Below are positions 42,219 to 51,068 of a stretch of 64,000 nucleotides of DNA, piece after piece. Location: the NCBI RefSeq assembly GCF_042433915.1, contig NZ_JBHLUN010000005.1, positions 543,540 through 607,539 on the forward strand, given 5' to 3'. Numbering within the stretch: the first letter of the stretch is position 1; each line of letters begins with the position of its first letter. A program made the position numbers and the translations under genes. The stretch comes from Roseomonas elaeocarpi (GTDB lineage Bacteria; Pseudomonadota; Alphaproteobacteria; Acetobacterales; Acetobacteraceae). Under the pieces are notes generated by a model that saw nothing but the letters and a program-made list of their open reading frames with translations, had not been told where the DNA came from and searched no databases.

Positions 42219-42764
42219 ATGTCCGATATCAAGGGCCGCAAGGTCGCGATCCTGGCGACCGACGGCGTGGAGCGCGTGGAACTGACGGAGCCGATGAAGG
42301 CCCTGCGCGACGCCGGTGCCGAGGTCACCGTGGTGTCGCTGAAGACCGGCGAGATCCAGGCCATGGACCAGGACACCAACCCGTCGGAGAAGATCCGCGT
42401 CGACCTCGCCGTGGCCGATGCCAAGCCCGAGCAGTTCGACGCCCTGGTGCTCCCCGGCGGCACCACCAACCCGGACAAGCTGCGCCTCGACAAGGATGCG
42501 GTCGCCTTCGCGCGCGCCTTTGCCGAGGCCGGGAAGCCGGTGGGGGCGATCTGCCACGGTCCCTGGACCCTGGTGGAAGCCGACGTGGTGAAGGGCCGCC
42601 ACCTGACCTCCTATCCTTCCCTCCAGACCGACCTGCGCAACGCCGGCGCCCGCTGGAGCGACGAGACCTGCGTGGTGGACAACAACTTCGTCACCTCGCG
42701 GAACCCCAAGGACCTGCCGGCCTTCTGCCGCAACCTCGTGGAAACCATCGGCAAGGCGGCCTGA
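42219..42764 (+). CDS. DJ-1/PfpI family protein (YhbO-type)
   Basis: 181-aa class I glutamine-amidotransferase-like protein of the PfpI/DJ-1 superfamily. It starts KVAILATDGVERVELTEPMK, with the conserved glutamate in DGVERVEL; LVLPGGTTNPDKLR and the nucleophile elbow AICHGPW (Cys112, His113) follow. Members act as stress-related deglycases, chaperones or proteases; which applies is unclear. It is monocistronic, with AGCGGAG in front of the ATG. Confidence 0.88.
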   Translation: MSDIKGRKVAILATDGVERVELTEPMKALRDAGAEVTVVSLKTGEIQAMDQDTNPSEKIRVDLAVADAKPEQFDALVLPGGTTNPDKLRLDKDAVAFARAFAEAGKPVGAICHGPWTLVEADVVKGRHLTSYPSLQTDLRNAGARWSDETCVVDNNFVTSRNPKDLPAFCRNLVETIGKAA

Positions 42765-42874
42765 GCCGCCGCGCCGGCGGGTGGGGGGGCTCCCGGCCAT
42801 CCTCACCCGCTGGCAACGCCCCGGCAAAGCTTCGACACTGGCTTTGCCGGGCGTTTCCTGTTCCAAGCGCGCCC

Positions 42875-43684
42875 ATGCGCCAGGCCTCGACCACCTCCCG
42901 CTTCCGCATCGCCGTCCCGCTCGCCCTCGGCGTCGCGCTCCTGGCGCTGCCGTCCACTCATCCCGCCGGTGCGCAGGACGGGCCGGCGGCGGTGAGCCCG
43001 GCACCCGCGAGCCCCGCAGCACCGGACGCGGCCGCCCCGTCGACGCCCCCACAGGCGACCTTGCCGGCAACCCCATCCGCCGCGCCGCCCCCGCCCGCCG
43101 CATCCGCCGCGGCCATCCCGACGCTGGCGCAGCTCTGGTCGCACCTGCCCGACCGCGCCGGCCCGTTCCGCCGCGCCGAGGTGTCCCAGCCCCCCGCCGC
43201 GCCCGACGGCACCGAGGGGCTGATGGCCCGCTACACCGCCCGCCTAGGCAGCGGCGATATCCTGCGCGATGCCGAGGCCAGGCTGTTCCTGTACGGCCGC
43301 CCAGGGCAGCCGGTCGCGGATGGTGCCAACGTCGCCAGCCTCGTCACCGAGCTCGACATCGACACCAACAACCTGCGCGACGAGATCCGCCACCGACCCG
43401 CCGGCCGCAACGGCATCAGCAACGAGAGCACCGCCTTTCTCGGCGCCGGCGGCGCGCCGCTGCTGCAATGCCGCGTCCTGGAACTGCCGGTGCAGCCGCA
43501 CGCGAAGGGGGAGCCCGCGCGGCTGCGCAGCGAAACGCTGTGCATCGGCGGTGCCGCCGGCCGCGCCGTGAAGCTCTACGTGGTGTCGAACTACCGCGAG
43601 GTCCGTCGCGCGCAGATGCAGCAGGACATCTCGGAAATGGCGATTGCCCTCCTGCGGGGCATTCGCGACGCGCAACGCTCCTGA
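42875..43684 (+). CDS. secreted hypothetical protein with Pro/Ala-rich linker
   Basis: 269 aa. A signal peptide (FRIAVPLALGVALLALPSTH, cut at AGAQ) is followed by a Pro/Ala-rich linker (about 35-80) and a C-terminal domain with DILRDAEARLFLYGRPGQP, GAPLLQCRVLELPV and ETLCIGG, where two cysteines may pair. The end is helical (RAQMQQDISEMAIALLRG). I do not recognise the family. It follows the PfpI gene by 110 bp. Confidence 0.65.
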   Translation: MRQASTTSRFRIAVPLALGVALLALPSTHPAGAQDGPAAVSPAPASPAAPDAAAPSTPPQATLPATPSAAPPPPAASAAAIPTLAQLWSHLPDRAGPFRRAEVSQPPAAPDGTEGLMARYTARLGSGDILRDAEARLFLYGRPGQPVADGANVASLVTELDIDTNNLRDEIRHRPAGRNGISNESTAFLGAGGAPLLQCRVLELPVQPHAKGEPARLRSETLCIGGAAGRAVKLYVVSNYREVRRAQMQQDISEMAIALLRGIRDAQRS

Positions 43685-43794
43685 GGCGGGCACCATGCGG
43701 CACGAATCGGTGCCGCGCCGCACCCTTGCCGCCTTGTGAGGACCCGCCGCCCGCCGGATAAGTCGCGCCGCACACTGCAGGAAGGCGGCGCCCG

Positions 43795-44760
43795 ATGAGC
43801 TACAAGATCCTCTTCATCGATCCCCTGGCCCCGTCGCGGATGGAATCGCTGCGCGCCCTGGCCTTCGAGGGCTTCACGCTGGACACCACCACCGGCCGCG
43901 ACGAGGCGACGCAGCTCGCCGCGGTGCGCGACGCCGACTTCCTGATCTCCGGCGACCTGCCGATCACCCGCGCGATGCTGGAGGCCGGCACCCGGCTGAA
44001 GGGCGTCCACAAGTGGGGCGTGGGCATCGACAACTTCGACCTCGACGCCGCGCGCGACCACGGCGTGCGGGTGATGCGCACCACCGGCTCCAACGCCATC
44101 CCCGTGGCGGAAACCGCGCTGGCGCTGATCATGGCGACCTCGCGCGGGATCCTGGCCGGTCACCAGGGCATGCAGCGCGGCGAGTGGCTGAAGGGCGCGG
44201 TCGGCGTGAACTGCTTCATGCTCACCGGCAAGACCGTGGGCCTCGTCGGCCTGGGCGCCATCGCCAAGAGCCTGGCACGGATCCTCACGGGCTTCGGCTG
44301 CCGCATCCTCTACACCAAGCCGACGCCGATCCCCGTCGAGGAAGCGCGCGCCTTGGGCGTCGAGCACGTCGACCTCGACACGCTGCTGCGCGAATCCGAC
44401 ATCGTGTCGCTCCATTGCGCGCTGACGCCGCAGACGCGCGGGCTGATCGCCACGCCCCAGCTGCGCGCCATGAAGAAGACCGCCATCCTGATCAACGTCG
44501 CCCGCGGCGGCGTGGTGGTGGAAGCCGACCTGGTGGCGGCGCTGCGTGACGGCACGATCCGTGCCGCCGGCGTGGACGTGTTCGAGACCGAGCCCACCGA
44601 CCCCGCCAACCCGCTGCTCCACCTGCCCAACTGCGTCTGCACCCCGCATATCGGTGCCGCCGCGGCCGACAACTTCGCCAAGACCGTGACGCGCATGTTC
44701 ACCAACATCGCCTGCGTGGCGCGCGGCGAGGAGGTCGCGCCCCTCGACCTCGTGGTCTGA
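43795..44760 (+). CDS. D-2-hydroxyacid dehydrogenase, SerA-like
   Basis: 321-aa NAD-dependent dehydrogenase resembling the catalytic half of phosphoglycerate dehydrogenase, without a C-terminal ACT domain. VHKWGVGIDNFDLDAA and the nucleotide motif VGLVGLGAIAKSLARI (148-163) are present. Catalytic residues are Arg237 (NVARGG), Glu266 (FETEP) and His285 (TPHIGA). The ATG at 43795 follows GGAAGG. The substrate may be a 2-hydroxyacid other than phosphoglycerate. It is convergent with the lytic transglycosylase gene. Confidence 0.9.
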   Translation: MSYKILFIDPLAPSRMESLRALAFEGFTLDTTTGRDEATQLAAVRDADFLISGDLPITRAMLEAGTRLKGVHKWGVGIDNFDLDAARDHGVRVMRTTGSNAIPVAETALALIMATSRGILAGHQGMQRGEWLKGAVGVNCFMLTGKTVGLVGLGAIAKSLARILTGFGCRILYTKPTPIPVEEARALGVEHVDLDTLLRESDIVSLHCALTPQTRGLIATPQLRAMKKTAILINVARGGVVVEADLVAALRDGTIRAAGVDVFETEPTDPANPLLHLPNCVCTPHIGAAAADNFAKTVTRMFTNIACVARGEEVAPLDLVV

Positions 44761-44827
44761 ACGGGAAGCGGGCAGGGGGCCCGCCGCCCTCGCTTGGCAG
44801 GGCCGGGGCGGGGCAGCGGCCGCCGCC

Positions 44828-45643
44828 TCAGCCGCGTCCGCCCGCCACAACCGGCGCGCGCGTGGCCATCGGAATCGGCATGGCGCGGTAGGCGCCCAGC
44901 CCGCGGCCGCGCTCGCCGCCCGCCTCGCCACCCTGCGCCTGCACCCGGGTGATCGTGGCCGGCGCGCCGGCATAGGTGCTGCCGGCGAAGGGCAACGAGC
45001 GCGACACCATCCCGCCTGCCGCCGTGGTGACCGGCGCGCGCCCCGCCCCGTTCCATCCCGGGTTCCAGCCCGGCGCCCCGGCCACGTCGCGCTGCCCCTC
45101 GGCCATGCGCGACGCCACCGCCGCGCGGTACATCGCGGCGCGTTCGGGCGTGTTGCTGTGGTAGTTCCCGGCCGACACCATCCAGTCGCCGCGCGTCGCC
45201 TGGAGGTTGCTGAGGAAGCGTGCGGCGTAGCGGGCATTGGTCAGCGGGTCGAAGGCTTCCTCCAGGCTGCCGAAGGCGTCGCGGTGGTGATGGAGGTTGA
45301 TCTGCATGCAGCCCACGTCGATCAGCCGCATGCCCCCGGCCTGGAGCTGCCGCACCTCGGCAATCGCTTCCGCCTTGGAGGGGAAGAATTTGCCCTGGCC
45401 CTCGGCGTTGATGGTCCAGGGATAGGGGCCGAACTCGCCCGTCGCCGGGTCGCGCCGCCCGGATTCCACCCGCCCGATCGCCGCCAGGAGGCCGGTGGGC
45501 AGCCCGTATTCCCGCTCCGCCGTGGCGATGGCGGCCCGGCACAGCGTGGTGGCCGAGGGTGCGCCGGCGAATCCTGCCCCCTGCGCGCGCGACGCGGTGG
45601 AAAGCAGCAGAAGCAGCAGGATCGGAAGAAGGAGACGAATCAT
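44828..45643 (-). CDS. lytic transglycosylase (SLT domain) exported protein
   Basis: 271 aa. Signal peptide (MIRLLLPILLLLLLSTASRA), then an SLT/goose-lysozyme-like domain (30-190): AAIGRVESGRRDPATGEFGP with the catalytic Glu60, MRLIDVGCMQINLHHH and ARYAARFLSNLQ. The C-terminal 60 residues are Gly/Ala-rich and probably disordered. It cleaves murein glycan strands, with local remodelling the likely role. Start ATG 45643 with GGAGA in front. Confidence 0.88.
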   Translation of the reverse strand: MIRLLLPILLLLLLSTASRAQGAGFAGAPSATTLCRAAIATAEREYGLPTGLLAAIGRVESGRRDPATGEFGPYPWTINAEGQGKFFPSKAEAIAEVRQLQAGGMRLIDVGCMQINLHHHRDAFGSLEEAFDPLTNARYAARFLSNLQATRGDWMVSAGNYHSNTPERAAMYRAAVASRMAEGQRDVAGAPGWNPGWNGAGRAPVTTAAGGMVSRSLPFAGSTYAGAPATITRVQAQGGEAGGERGRGLGAYRAMPIPMATRAPVVAGGRG

Positions 45644-45770
45644 GCTGCCGGAGCAGCCAGCAGCGTGCCATTTCCGCCGGAAAATTCTGCCTAGCGAGAT
45701 GCATTTGGTTGCTCTGCACAATCATGGAAGCAGCTTTGCCAAACGGTCATGCTGCACCGCGCAAAAACGC

Positions 45771-45799
45771 TTGCTTCCAATGCTCTGGGCGCTTAATTT
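45771..45799 (+). promoter_or_regulatory. candidate promoter of the small RNA
   Basis: TTGCTT (45771-45776) and TAATTT (45794-45799) are 17 bp apart in locally AT-rich DNA upstream of the small-RNA hairpins. Only three of six bases match consensus in each box, so support is modest. Transcription would start near 45806. Confidence 0.3.
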
Positions 45800-45805
45800 C
45801 CGTCT

Positions 45806-45893
45806 TGCAGCAACACGGCATTGCCGGGTTGTCTGTCTTTCTTGGACGTTTCCTCCCTAAACTCGGCGGTGCTTCTTGCACCGCCTTTTTTTT
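45806..45893 (+). ncRNA. candidate trans-acting small RNA with anti-Shine-Dalgarno segment
   Basis: An intrinsic terminator on the plus strand (45865-45893) has no plus-strand protein gene in front: the nearest, ending at 44760, is separated by an antisense gene. Before the terminator lies a hairpin CAACaCGGC-ATT-GCCGgGTTG (45811-45831), then a pyrimidine-rich single-stranded linker containing CCTCCC (45852-45857), complementary to ribosome binding sites. A 5' hairpin, unstructured anti-Shine-Dalgarno stretch and U-rich terminator form the architecture of alphaproteobacterial Hfq-type regulators. I found no SRP, 6S or tmRNA signature. The 5' end is inferred from a weak promoter. It could also be a long 3' UTR of an unseen transcript. 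Confidence 0.5.
45865..45893 (+). terminator. strong intrinsic terminator without an upstream coding gene
   Basis: Perfect 8-bp stem GGCGGTGC (45865-45872), loop TTCTT, GCACCGCC (45878-45885), then eight T (45886-45893). It is the strongest plus-strand terminator in the window. Confidence 0.9.
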
Positions 45894-46066
45894 GCCTGCG
45901 CGCTGGCGGGTTCCCGTTCGGAAGCTGGCATCCCAGCGCAACCGCCAGGATGACCGCCGAGCGGACGCGACGGAATGAAGTGGCTGGCGGCTATCACCGC
46001 CCATGACCGAGCGTGACCGTCCCGGCTACTGCTCGTGTCCGATCCGTTGCCGGCACGCCCACCACC

Positions 46067-46942
46067 TCAGGGCCGCAGGAAGCTCCAGTCCGTTTCCGCC
46101 AGGTGCCGCAATACCGCGGTGATCTCGTTGCGCACGGCGTGCATGCTGGGCAACGGCGCCACCCGGCGCTCATCCATGTAGAGCGCCCGGGAAATCTCGA
46201 TCTGCAGCGCGTGCACCCCTTCGCGCGGGCGGCCGTAATGCCGGGTAACGTAGCCGCCCGCATAAGGGTCGTTGCGCCGCACCCGCCGCCCCAGCGCGAT
46301 CAACGCTTCTTCCACGACCCGCGTGGCACGTGGGGCACAGGCGGTGCCATGGGCATCGCCCAGGATGAACTCCGCTCGCCCGGCCGCAGGGATGCCGGAG
46401 GGCATGGAGTGGCAGTCCACCAGCAGGCAGTAGCCGAATCGTGCCCGCGTTTCCGCGATCAGCTCCGTCAGCGCCCCGTGATAGGGGCGCCACAGCCGCT
46501 CGATCCGCTCGCTGGCCTCGGCGAAGCTCAGCCGGCGGTCGTAGACCGGCTCGCCCGTGCCGGTGATGCGCGCGATCGTGCCCAGCCCGGCGCCCACGCG
46601 CGGCGAGGCCGTGTTCACCCATTCGGGCAGGGGCCCGTCAAACATCGTGGGGTCGAGTTCCCACGCCTCGCGGTTGGCGTCGCAGTAGACGCGCGGAAAG
46701 GTGGCCGCGAGCAGCGGCGCGCCGAGGCCGGGCGCCTCGCCGAACAGCTCCTCCACGAAGCCATCCTCGGAGCGGCGCAGCGCGACCGCACTGAGGCGGC
46801 TGCTCAGCAGCAGGTCCGCCGGGTAGTTCCGACCGGAATGGGGGGAGGCGAAAACCAGCGGCATCGTTTGACGCACCGGCCGCGTGATCACGAACGGGGG
46901 GTCGGGCGGCCGGCCGTCTCTTTCTCTGGGCGACAGCTCCAT
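46067..46942 (-). CDS. N-formylglutamate amidohydrolase family protein
   Basis: 291-aa member of the N-formylglutamate amidohydrolase (HutG2-type) family. PLVFASPHSGRNYPADLL with SPHSG, VYCDANREAWELDP, YHGALTELIAETRARFGYCL and LLVDCHSMPSG carry the conserved His/Asp/Glu ligands. In histidine breakdown this enzyme frees glutamate from formylglutamate, but no hut genes are here; many members are general. The ATG at 46942 has no clear ribosome site. It lies upstream of and antisense to the tRNA-Val side. Confidence 0.85.
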   Translation of the reverse strand: MELSPRERDGRPPDPPFVITRPVRQTMPLVFASPHSGRNYPADLLLSSRLSAVALRRSEDGFVEELFGEAPGLGAPLLAATFPRVYCDANREAWELDPTMFDGPLPEWVNTASPRVGAGLGTIARITGTGEPVYDRRLSFAEASERIERLWRPYHGALTELIAETRARFGYCLLVDCHSMPSGIPAAGRAEFILGDAHGTACAPRATRVVEEALIALGRRVRRNDPYAGGYVTRHYGRPREGVHALQIEISRALYMDERRVAPLPSMHAVRNEITAVLRHLAETDWSFLRP

Positions 46943-47118
46943 CTGAACATCGTCATACAATGCCGATCCGCCAGCGTCACGCACCCGCGACAATGCTTCT
47001 GGCGGAACATCGCGGCTCGGTTGCAGGAGATGGTGAGCACGACCGACACCCAACAAGGACACCGCGGGCGTCTTGCGAAACCTCGCGGGGCGCGATACAG
47101 GGTCGCCACACCGCGAGC

Positions 47119-47193
47119 GGGCGCGTAGCTCAGCGGGAGAGCGTCCCCCTGACACGGGGAAGGTCACAGGTTCAATCCCTGTCGCGCCCACCA
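47119..47193 (+). tRNA. tRNA-Val (GAC)
   Basis: Acceptor GGGCGCG (47119-47125) pairs with CGCGCCC (47183-47189), then discriminator A and encoded CCA (47191-47193). The anticodon loop CTGACAC gives GAC. The D arm is GCTCAGCGGGAGAGC and the T arm CACAGGTTCAATCCCTGT. Confidence 0.95.
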
Positions 47194-47443
47194 TCCGGTT
47201 TCCCCGACTCCGCCACACACGATCACGGCCGCCGCGCCGATCCGCGGCCTGCCTTCGTCACGTGCGGAGGGCTGTTCCCCCCGTCGTGCCTGTGCCGCGG
47301 TCCGGACCGCTGCCTGGCACCTGTTGGTAGGCGCCGTCCCTCGGCTCCCTTTGCCGGCCGGACCGCCCGCGTTATCCTCGCATTCCTGGGCAGGTCGCAC
47401 CGGCCCCCATGCCGTGTTCTCGTCTCCTGTCCGGAACCCCACC

Positions 47444-49438
47444 ATGTCCAGCCTTTCCGACGGAGCGCTCCCGCCCACGGAGCTCGCGCCCTACGCCGCC
47501 TTTATCGCCCGCCACCTGCGCGTGCCCCTGCCGGCGGGCGGCGGGATGCCGGGCGGCGCGGTGTCGGAAACCGAGGCGCTGATCGACGGCGACCGCTGGT
47601 TCTGGGCCGACGACAACGCCAAGGTGCTGGAAATGTTCGCCCGCCCGGACCTGTGGCGGCAGTACCCGGCGGTGGTGCAGGAGTTGTTCGACTTCCTTCG
47701 CGCCTGCTGCGACGGCCCCTTCATCTACCGTCGGCTGGGCGTGCTGCGCCTCGATCTGCGCGACGGCGTGCTGACGCACAGCCTCCTGCGCGCCGTGCCC
47801 GACCTCGCGCGCGGCACCCTGACTTTGGGGATGCGCTTCCATGACGGGCGCGACGCCCGCAACCTGATCCTTACCGGCAACTACGTGCAGTTCACCCATG
47901 CCGGGATCCGCCACACCGTCGACGTGGAGGACGCCATCAGCGGCCACGAGATCCGCCACGAGGGCGAGCGCGTGGTGTATTCCCACTGGAGCGAGCTGTT
48001 CTTTCCCGGCGCCTGGGATGCGCCGGAGCGGCTGGGGCTGCTGCGCTACACCTATACCATCCACGGCCGCTCCAACGTCGTGGGCGTCGAGGTGTCGCTG
48101 GAGCTGGAACCGCGCCTGGCCGTGTCGGACGTCGTGCTGACGGTCGCGCAGGACGACGCCAGCCATGGCGACAACTACTGCGACTACGGCACGGTCTTCG
48201 TGCAGGCTGCCCCCGGCAGCGCGGGCGCGGAGGCAGGCGGCAACAACACCCGGTTCGACGCCGCCGGACCCGGCCACACCACCATTCCGGCCCGCAACAG
48301 CCGCTACGTCTGCGTGGCGCAGAACAAGAACATGGCGGGCTTCGCGCTGGCGGTGCACGTCCTGCCGCGCGACGGCATGGCGCCGCTGGACACCGTCGAG
48401 GCCACGGTGCGCGACGCCGGGCGGCTGCACTACGTCGTATCGCACTACCGCTTTCCCGGCCGACAGGCCGACACCACGCTGCGCGCGGCGGAAGACCGGA
48501 TCATCGCGGCCGGCGGCTTCTACGACCAGGTGGATGGCAATGCCGCCGCGGCCGGCCACCTCGTCGCCGGGCTGCCGCATTCCGCCGCACCGCTCGATCT
48601 TTCGGTTTCCTACGACTACGGCGCCGAAATCCACGCGCTGGCCCGCTGCGTCCGGGTGCTGCGCGACGCGGAACTGCGGGCGCTGACGCCGGGCGTGGCC
48701 GAGTCGGCACGGGAGCTGCTCGACCGGCTGCTCGAAGCCTACCTCGCGCTGGTGGTGCCGGGGCAGCGCGCGGGGGGCCACACCGTCTTCTCGCGCCAGC
48801 TCGCCTTCGTGGTGCTGGGCCTCGTCGCCGTCGCGGAACTGCCGGATGGGGAGCGCTACCGCCCCATCCTGCGCGACATGGTGGACCTCCTGCTCACCTT
48901 CGAGCAGCGCTTCCCCGGCGACGACGGTTCGGAGCACGGCGCCTTCCTGATGGGCACCGCCGCCCGCGCCGCCCATGTGGACTGCCACAGCGCCGTGCTG
49001 GCCGCCCTGTGCCGCGCGGCCCCGCTGGTCGGCGAATCACGCGTGACGGAGGCGATCCGCCGCGCCGTGCGGGTCTACGGCACCACCGCCGCGCCGCCCG
49101 AAGGCCATCCCCATAACCCGGAGATCCTGGCGGTGCGCTGGCGCGACACCGACGGCCACCTGCGGGTGGAGCCGGCCTGGTGGAACTTCACGGTGGGGCT
49201 GACCCTGCGCGCCTTCGCCGCCCTGCGCGACTGCCCGCTGGACACTGTACGCGCAATCCGGGCGGAACACGCCGCACAGCTCGACCGGCTGGAAGTGCTG
49301 CTGCGGCGGCAGGTGGCGGCCTCGATCAAGCCGCGCGAGGATGCGCTGGAAATCCGCACCTCGATCCCCTCGGCGGAGGGGAATTCCGAGACCCAGCCCT
49401 GGGTGGCGCTCGGCCTGGCCGGCGACCCGGGCGGGTAA
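47444..49438 (+). CDS. large protein of unknown family, 664 aa
   Basis: I do not recognise this protein. No signal or membrane helix is visible. The N-terminal half is strand-rich and aromatic (IDGDRWFWADDNAKVLEMF, then GMRFHDGRDARNLILTGNYV, HSWSELFFPGAW-like SHWSELFFPGAW), which would fit a beta-sandwich. The C-terminal half is helical with repeated hydrophobic helices (GHTVFSRQLAFVVLGLVAVA, PAWWNFTVGLTLRAFAAL), as in (alpha/alpha)6-barrel sugar enzymes. That layout suggests a carbohydrate-active enzyme, perhaps related to the debranching-type enzyme at 56729, but no catalytic motif is identified. The ATG at 47444 is chosen; the frame is open upstream. It is monocistronic, 250 bp after tRNA-Val. 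Confidence 0.8.
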   Translation: MSSLSDGALPPTELAPYAAFIARHLRVPLPAGGGMPGGAVSETEALIDGDRWFWADDNAKVLEMFARPDLWRQYPAVVQELFDFLRACCDGPFIYRRLGVLRLDLRDGVLTHSLLRAVPDLARGTLTLGMRFHDGRDARNLILTGNYVQFTHAGIRHTVDVEDAISGHEIRHEGERVVYSHWSELFFPGAWDAPERLGLLRYTYTIHGRSNVVGVEVSLELEPRLAVSDVVLTVAQDDASHGDNYCDYGTVFVQAAPGSAGAEAGGNNTRFDAAGPGHTTIPARNSRYVCVAQNKNMAGFALAVHVLPRDGMAPLDTVEATVRDAGRLHYVVSHYRFPGRQADTTLRAAEDRIIAAGGFYDQVDGNAAAAGHLVAGLPHSAAPLDLSVSYDYGAEIHALARCVRVLRDAELRALTPGVAESARELLDRLLEAYLALVVPGQRAGGHTVFSRQLAFVVLGLVAVAELPDGERYRPILRDMVDLLLTFEQRFPGDDGSEHGAFLMGTAARAAHVDCHSAVLAALCRAAPLVGESRVTEAIRRAVRVYGTTAAPPEGHPHNPEILAVRWRDTDGHLRVEPAWWNFTVGLTLRAFAALRDCPLDTVRAIRAEHAAQLDRLEVLLRRQVAASIKPREDALEIRTSIPSAEGNSETQPWVALGLAGDPGG

Positions 49439-49659
49439 GGAAGTAAGATAGGGAGGCCGGGACGGACGCTGGGTGACCGCAGGTCGGTGCCCACCCTGAC
49501 TTTGCCCCGCGACTTTGCCTAGGTGGCACTCGGGATGGCGGCCCAGGCTTCAGCTCGGTGGCGGGCCGGACGGCCGGCGAACCGGCTGCGGCGGGGCAGG
49601 TGCCCCGTCGCGAAAAATGGCGTCCGGACCGCGCGGCGGTCCAGACGAAGCGGAACTAC

Positions 49660-50196
49660 TCAGGCGGCCTGGGCCAGCGCGGCCTCGCCGTCCAGCGTGG
49701 CGGCGGTGGCGTGCAGCACGGCGGCGATGCGCACCGCGGCCTGCACCTGCTCCTGCGTCATGCCGTGCTGGCGCACCACCTTCTCGTGGCTTTCCATGCA
49801 CATGCCGCAGCCGTTCACGGCGGAGACCGCCAGCGACCAGAGCTCGAAGTCCATCTTGTCCACGCCCGGGCGGGCCATGACGTTCATGCGCAGCTTCGCC
49901 GGCATGGTCGGGTAGTCGCCCACCACCATGTGCGTGAAGCGATAGTAGATGTTGTTCATGCCCATGATCGAGGCCGCGGCCTTGGCGGCGGTCAGCGCCT
50001 CGGGCGACAGCTTGGGGCCGAACTCGGCCAGGATGTGCTGCGTCACAACGGCATTGCGGGCGGCAAGCGCGCTGGCCACGAAGGTGCCGGCCAGCTGCTG
50101 CTGGTTCAGCACGGTCTCGGCGGCCAGGGTGCCGAGGTTCAGCTTCAGGTCCTTGGCGTATTCGGGCAGCATGCTGCGCAGGGCGTCGAGCGACAT
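49660..50196 (-). CDS. ahpD: alkyl hydroperoxide reductase AhpD
   Basis: Carboxymuconolactone-decarboxylase-fold protein, 178 aa, that reduces AhpC through a CxxC pair. The active site is NGCGMCMESHEK with Cys130, Cys133 and His137, and Glu118 in FELWSLAV; the numbers and spacing match mycobacterial AhpD. It follows ahpC by 119 bp and probably takes electrons from a lipoyl/dihydrolipoamide system, as in mycobacteria; that is inference from the family. Confidence 0.93.
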   Translation of the reverse strand: MSLDALRSMLPEYAKDLKLNLGTLAAETVLNQQQLAGTFVASALAARNAVVTQHILAEFGPKLSPEALTAAKAAASIMGMNNIYYRFTHMVVGDYPTMPAKLRMNVMARPGVDKMDFELWSLAVSAVNGCGMCMESHEKVVRQHGMTQEQVQAAVRIAAVLHATAATLDGEAALAQAA

Positions 50197-50315
50197 CCTG
50201 TTGGTTCCTTGCTCTTGAGGGTTGAAGCGGTGGGCCGAGCCGGGCCGCGCGGGGGCCGGTTCGGCGCACCGTCCCGGCGACCGAACCGGTCGCCGGGTGG
50301 TAAGCACCGCCTGGA

Positions 50316-50870
50316 TCAGGCGGCGGGCTTGAGAACCTCTTCGCCCTGCTTCCAGTTGCAGGGGCAGAGCTCGTCGGTCTGCAGCGCGTCGAGCACGCGC
50401 AGAACTTCCTGCGGGTTGCGGCCGACGTTGAGGTCGTTCACCGAGGCGAAGCGGATGATGTTGTCCGGGTCGACGATAAAGGTCGCGCGCAGCGCCACGC
50501 CGGCGTTCTTGTCCAGCACGCCGCACTCGGTCGCCAGCTCGCGCTTGATGTCGGCCAGCATCGCGAAGGGCAGGTCCTTCAGGTCAGCGTGGTGCATGCG
50601 CCAGTTCATGTGCACGAACTCGCTGTCGATCGACACGCCGTAGACCACCGCGTCACGGTCGCTGAACTCGGTGTTCAGCTTGCCGAAGGCCACGATCTCG
50701 GTCGGGCAGACGAAGGTGAAGTCCTTCGGCCAGAAGAACACGATCTTCCACTTGCCGGCCTCGTCGGCCTCGGAGATGTCGGTGAAGGCGGTGTTCATGT
50801 TCAGCCCCTCGGGGCCACCCTTCACCGCGGTCAGCTTGAAGGACGGGAACTTGTCTCCGACGGTAAGCAT
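50316..50870 (-). CDS. ahpC: peroxiredoxin AhpC (three-cysteine, AhpD-dependent type)
   Basis: 184-aa peroxiredoxin that reduces hydrogen peroxide and organic peroxides. The peroxidatic cysteine is Cys55 in DFTFVCPTE. The C-terminus ELCPCNWKQGEE has two cysteines (169 and 171), as in mycobacterial AhpC, which uses AhpD rather than AhpF. The downstream ahpD gene agrees with that. It is divergent from oxyR, the usual peroxide regulator arrangement; the 198-bp gap holds the control sites. Confidence 0.95.
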   Translation of the reverse strand: MLTVGDKFPSFKLTAVKGGPEGLNMNTAFTDISEADEAGKWKIVFFWPKDFTFVCPTEIVAFGKLNTEFSDRDAVVYGVSIDSEFVHMNWRMHHADLKDLPFAMLADIKRELATECGVLDKNAGVALRATFIVDPDNIIRFASVNDLNVGRNPQEVLRVLDALQTDELCPCNWKQGEEVLKPAA

Positions 50871-51068
50871 AGGCTGATCCTCTTCGTTCCGGGCATCGGT
50901 CGTGTTGCGCGGCGGACGGGTCGGGCCGTGGGGACGCTCGACTCGCCTCGTGCTGCGCCGCAGCGTATGACGCAGGTGCAGCAACACCGCCAATGAATAG
51001 TTTTCGACGGAATGATCGACTTCCTCGATGAAGCGCCCCTCGCGCCAGCGCGCCTGCGCGTGACGGCG

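Noticed and set aside
45806..45893. The small RNA as SRP, 6S or tmRNA
   Set aside because: No GGTCAGG...GGAAGCAGCC tetraloop region, no long central bubble and no tag-encoding frame; length is also too short.
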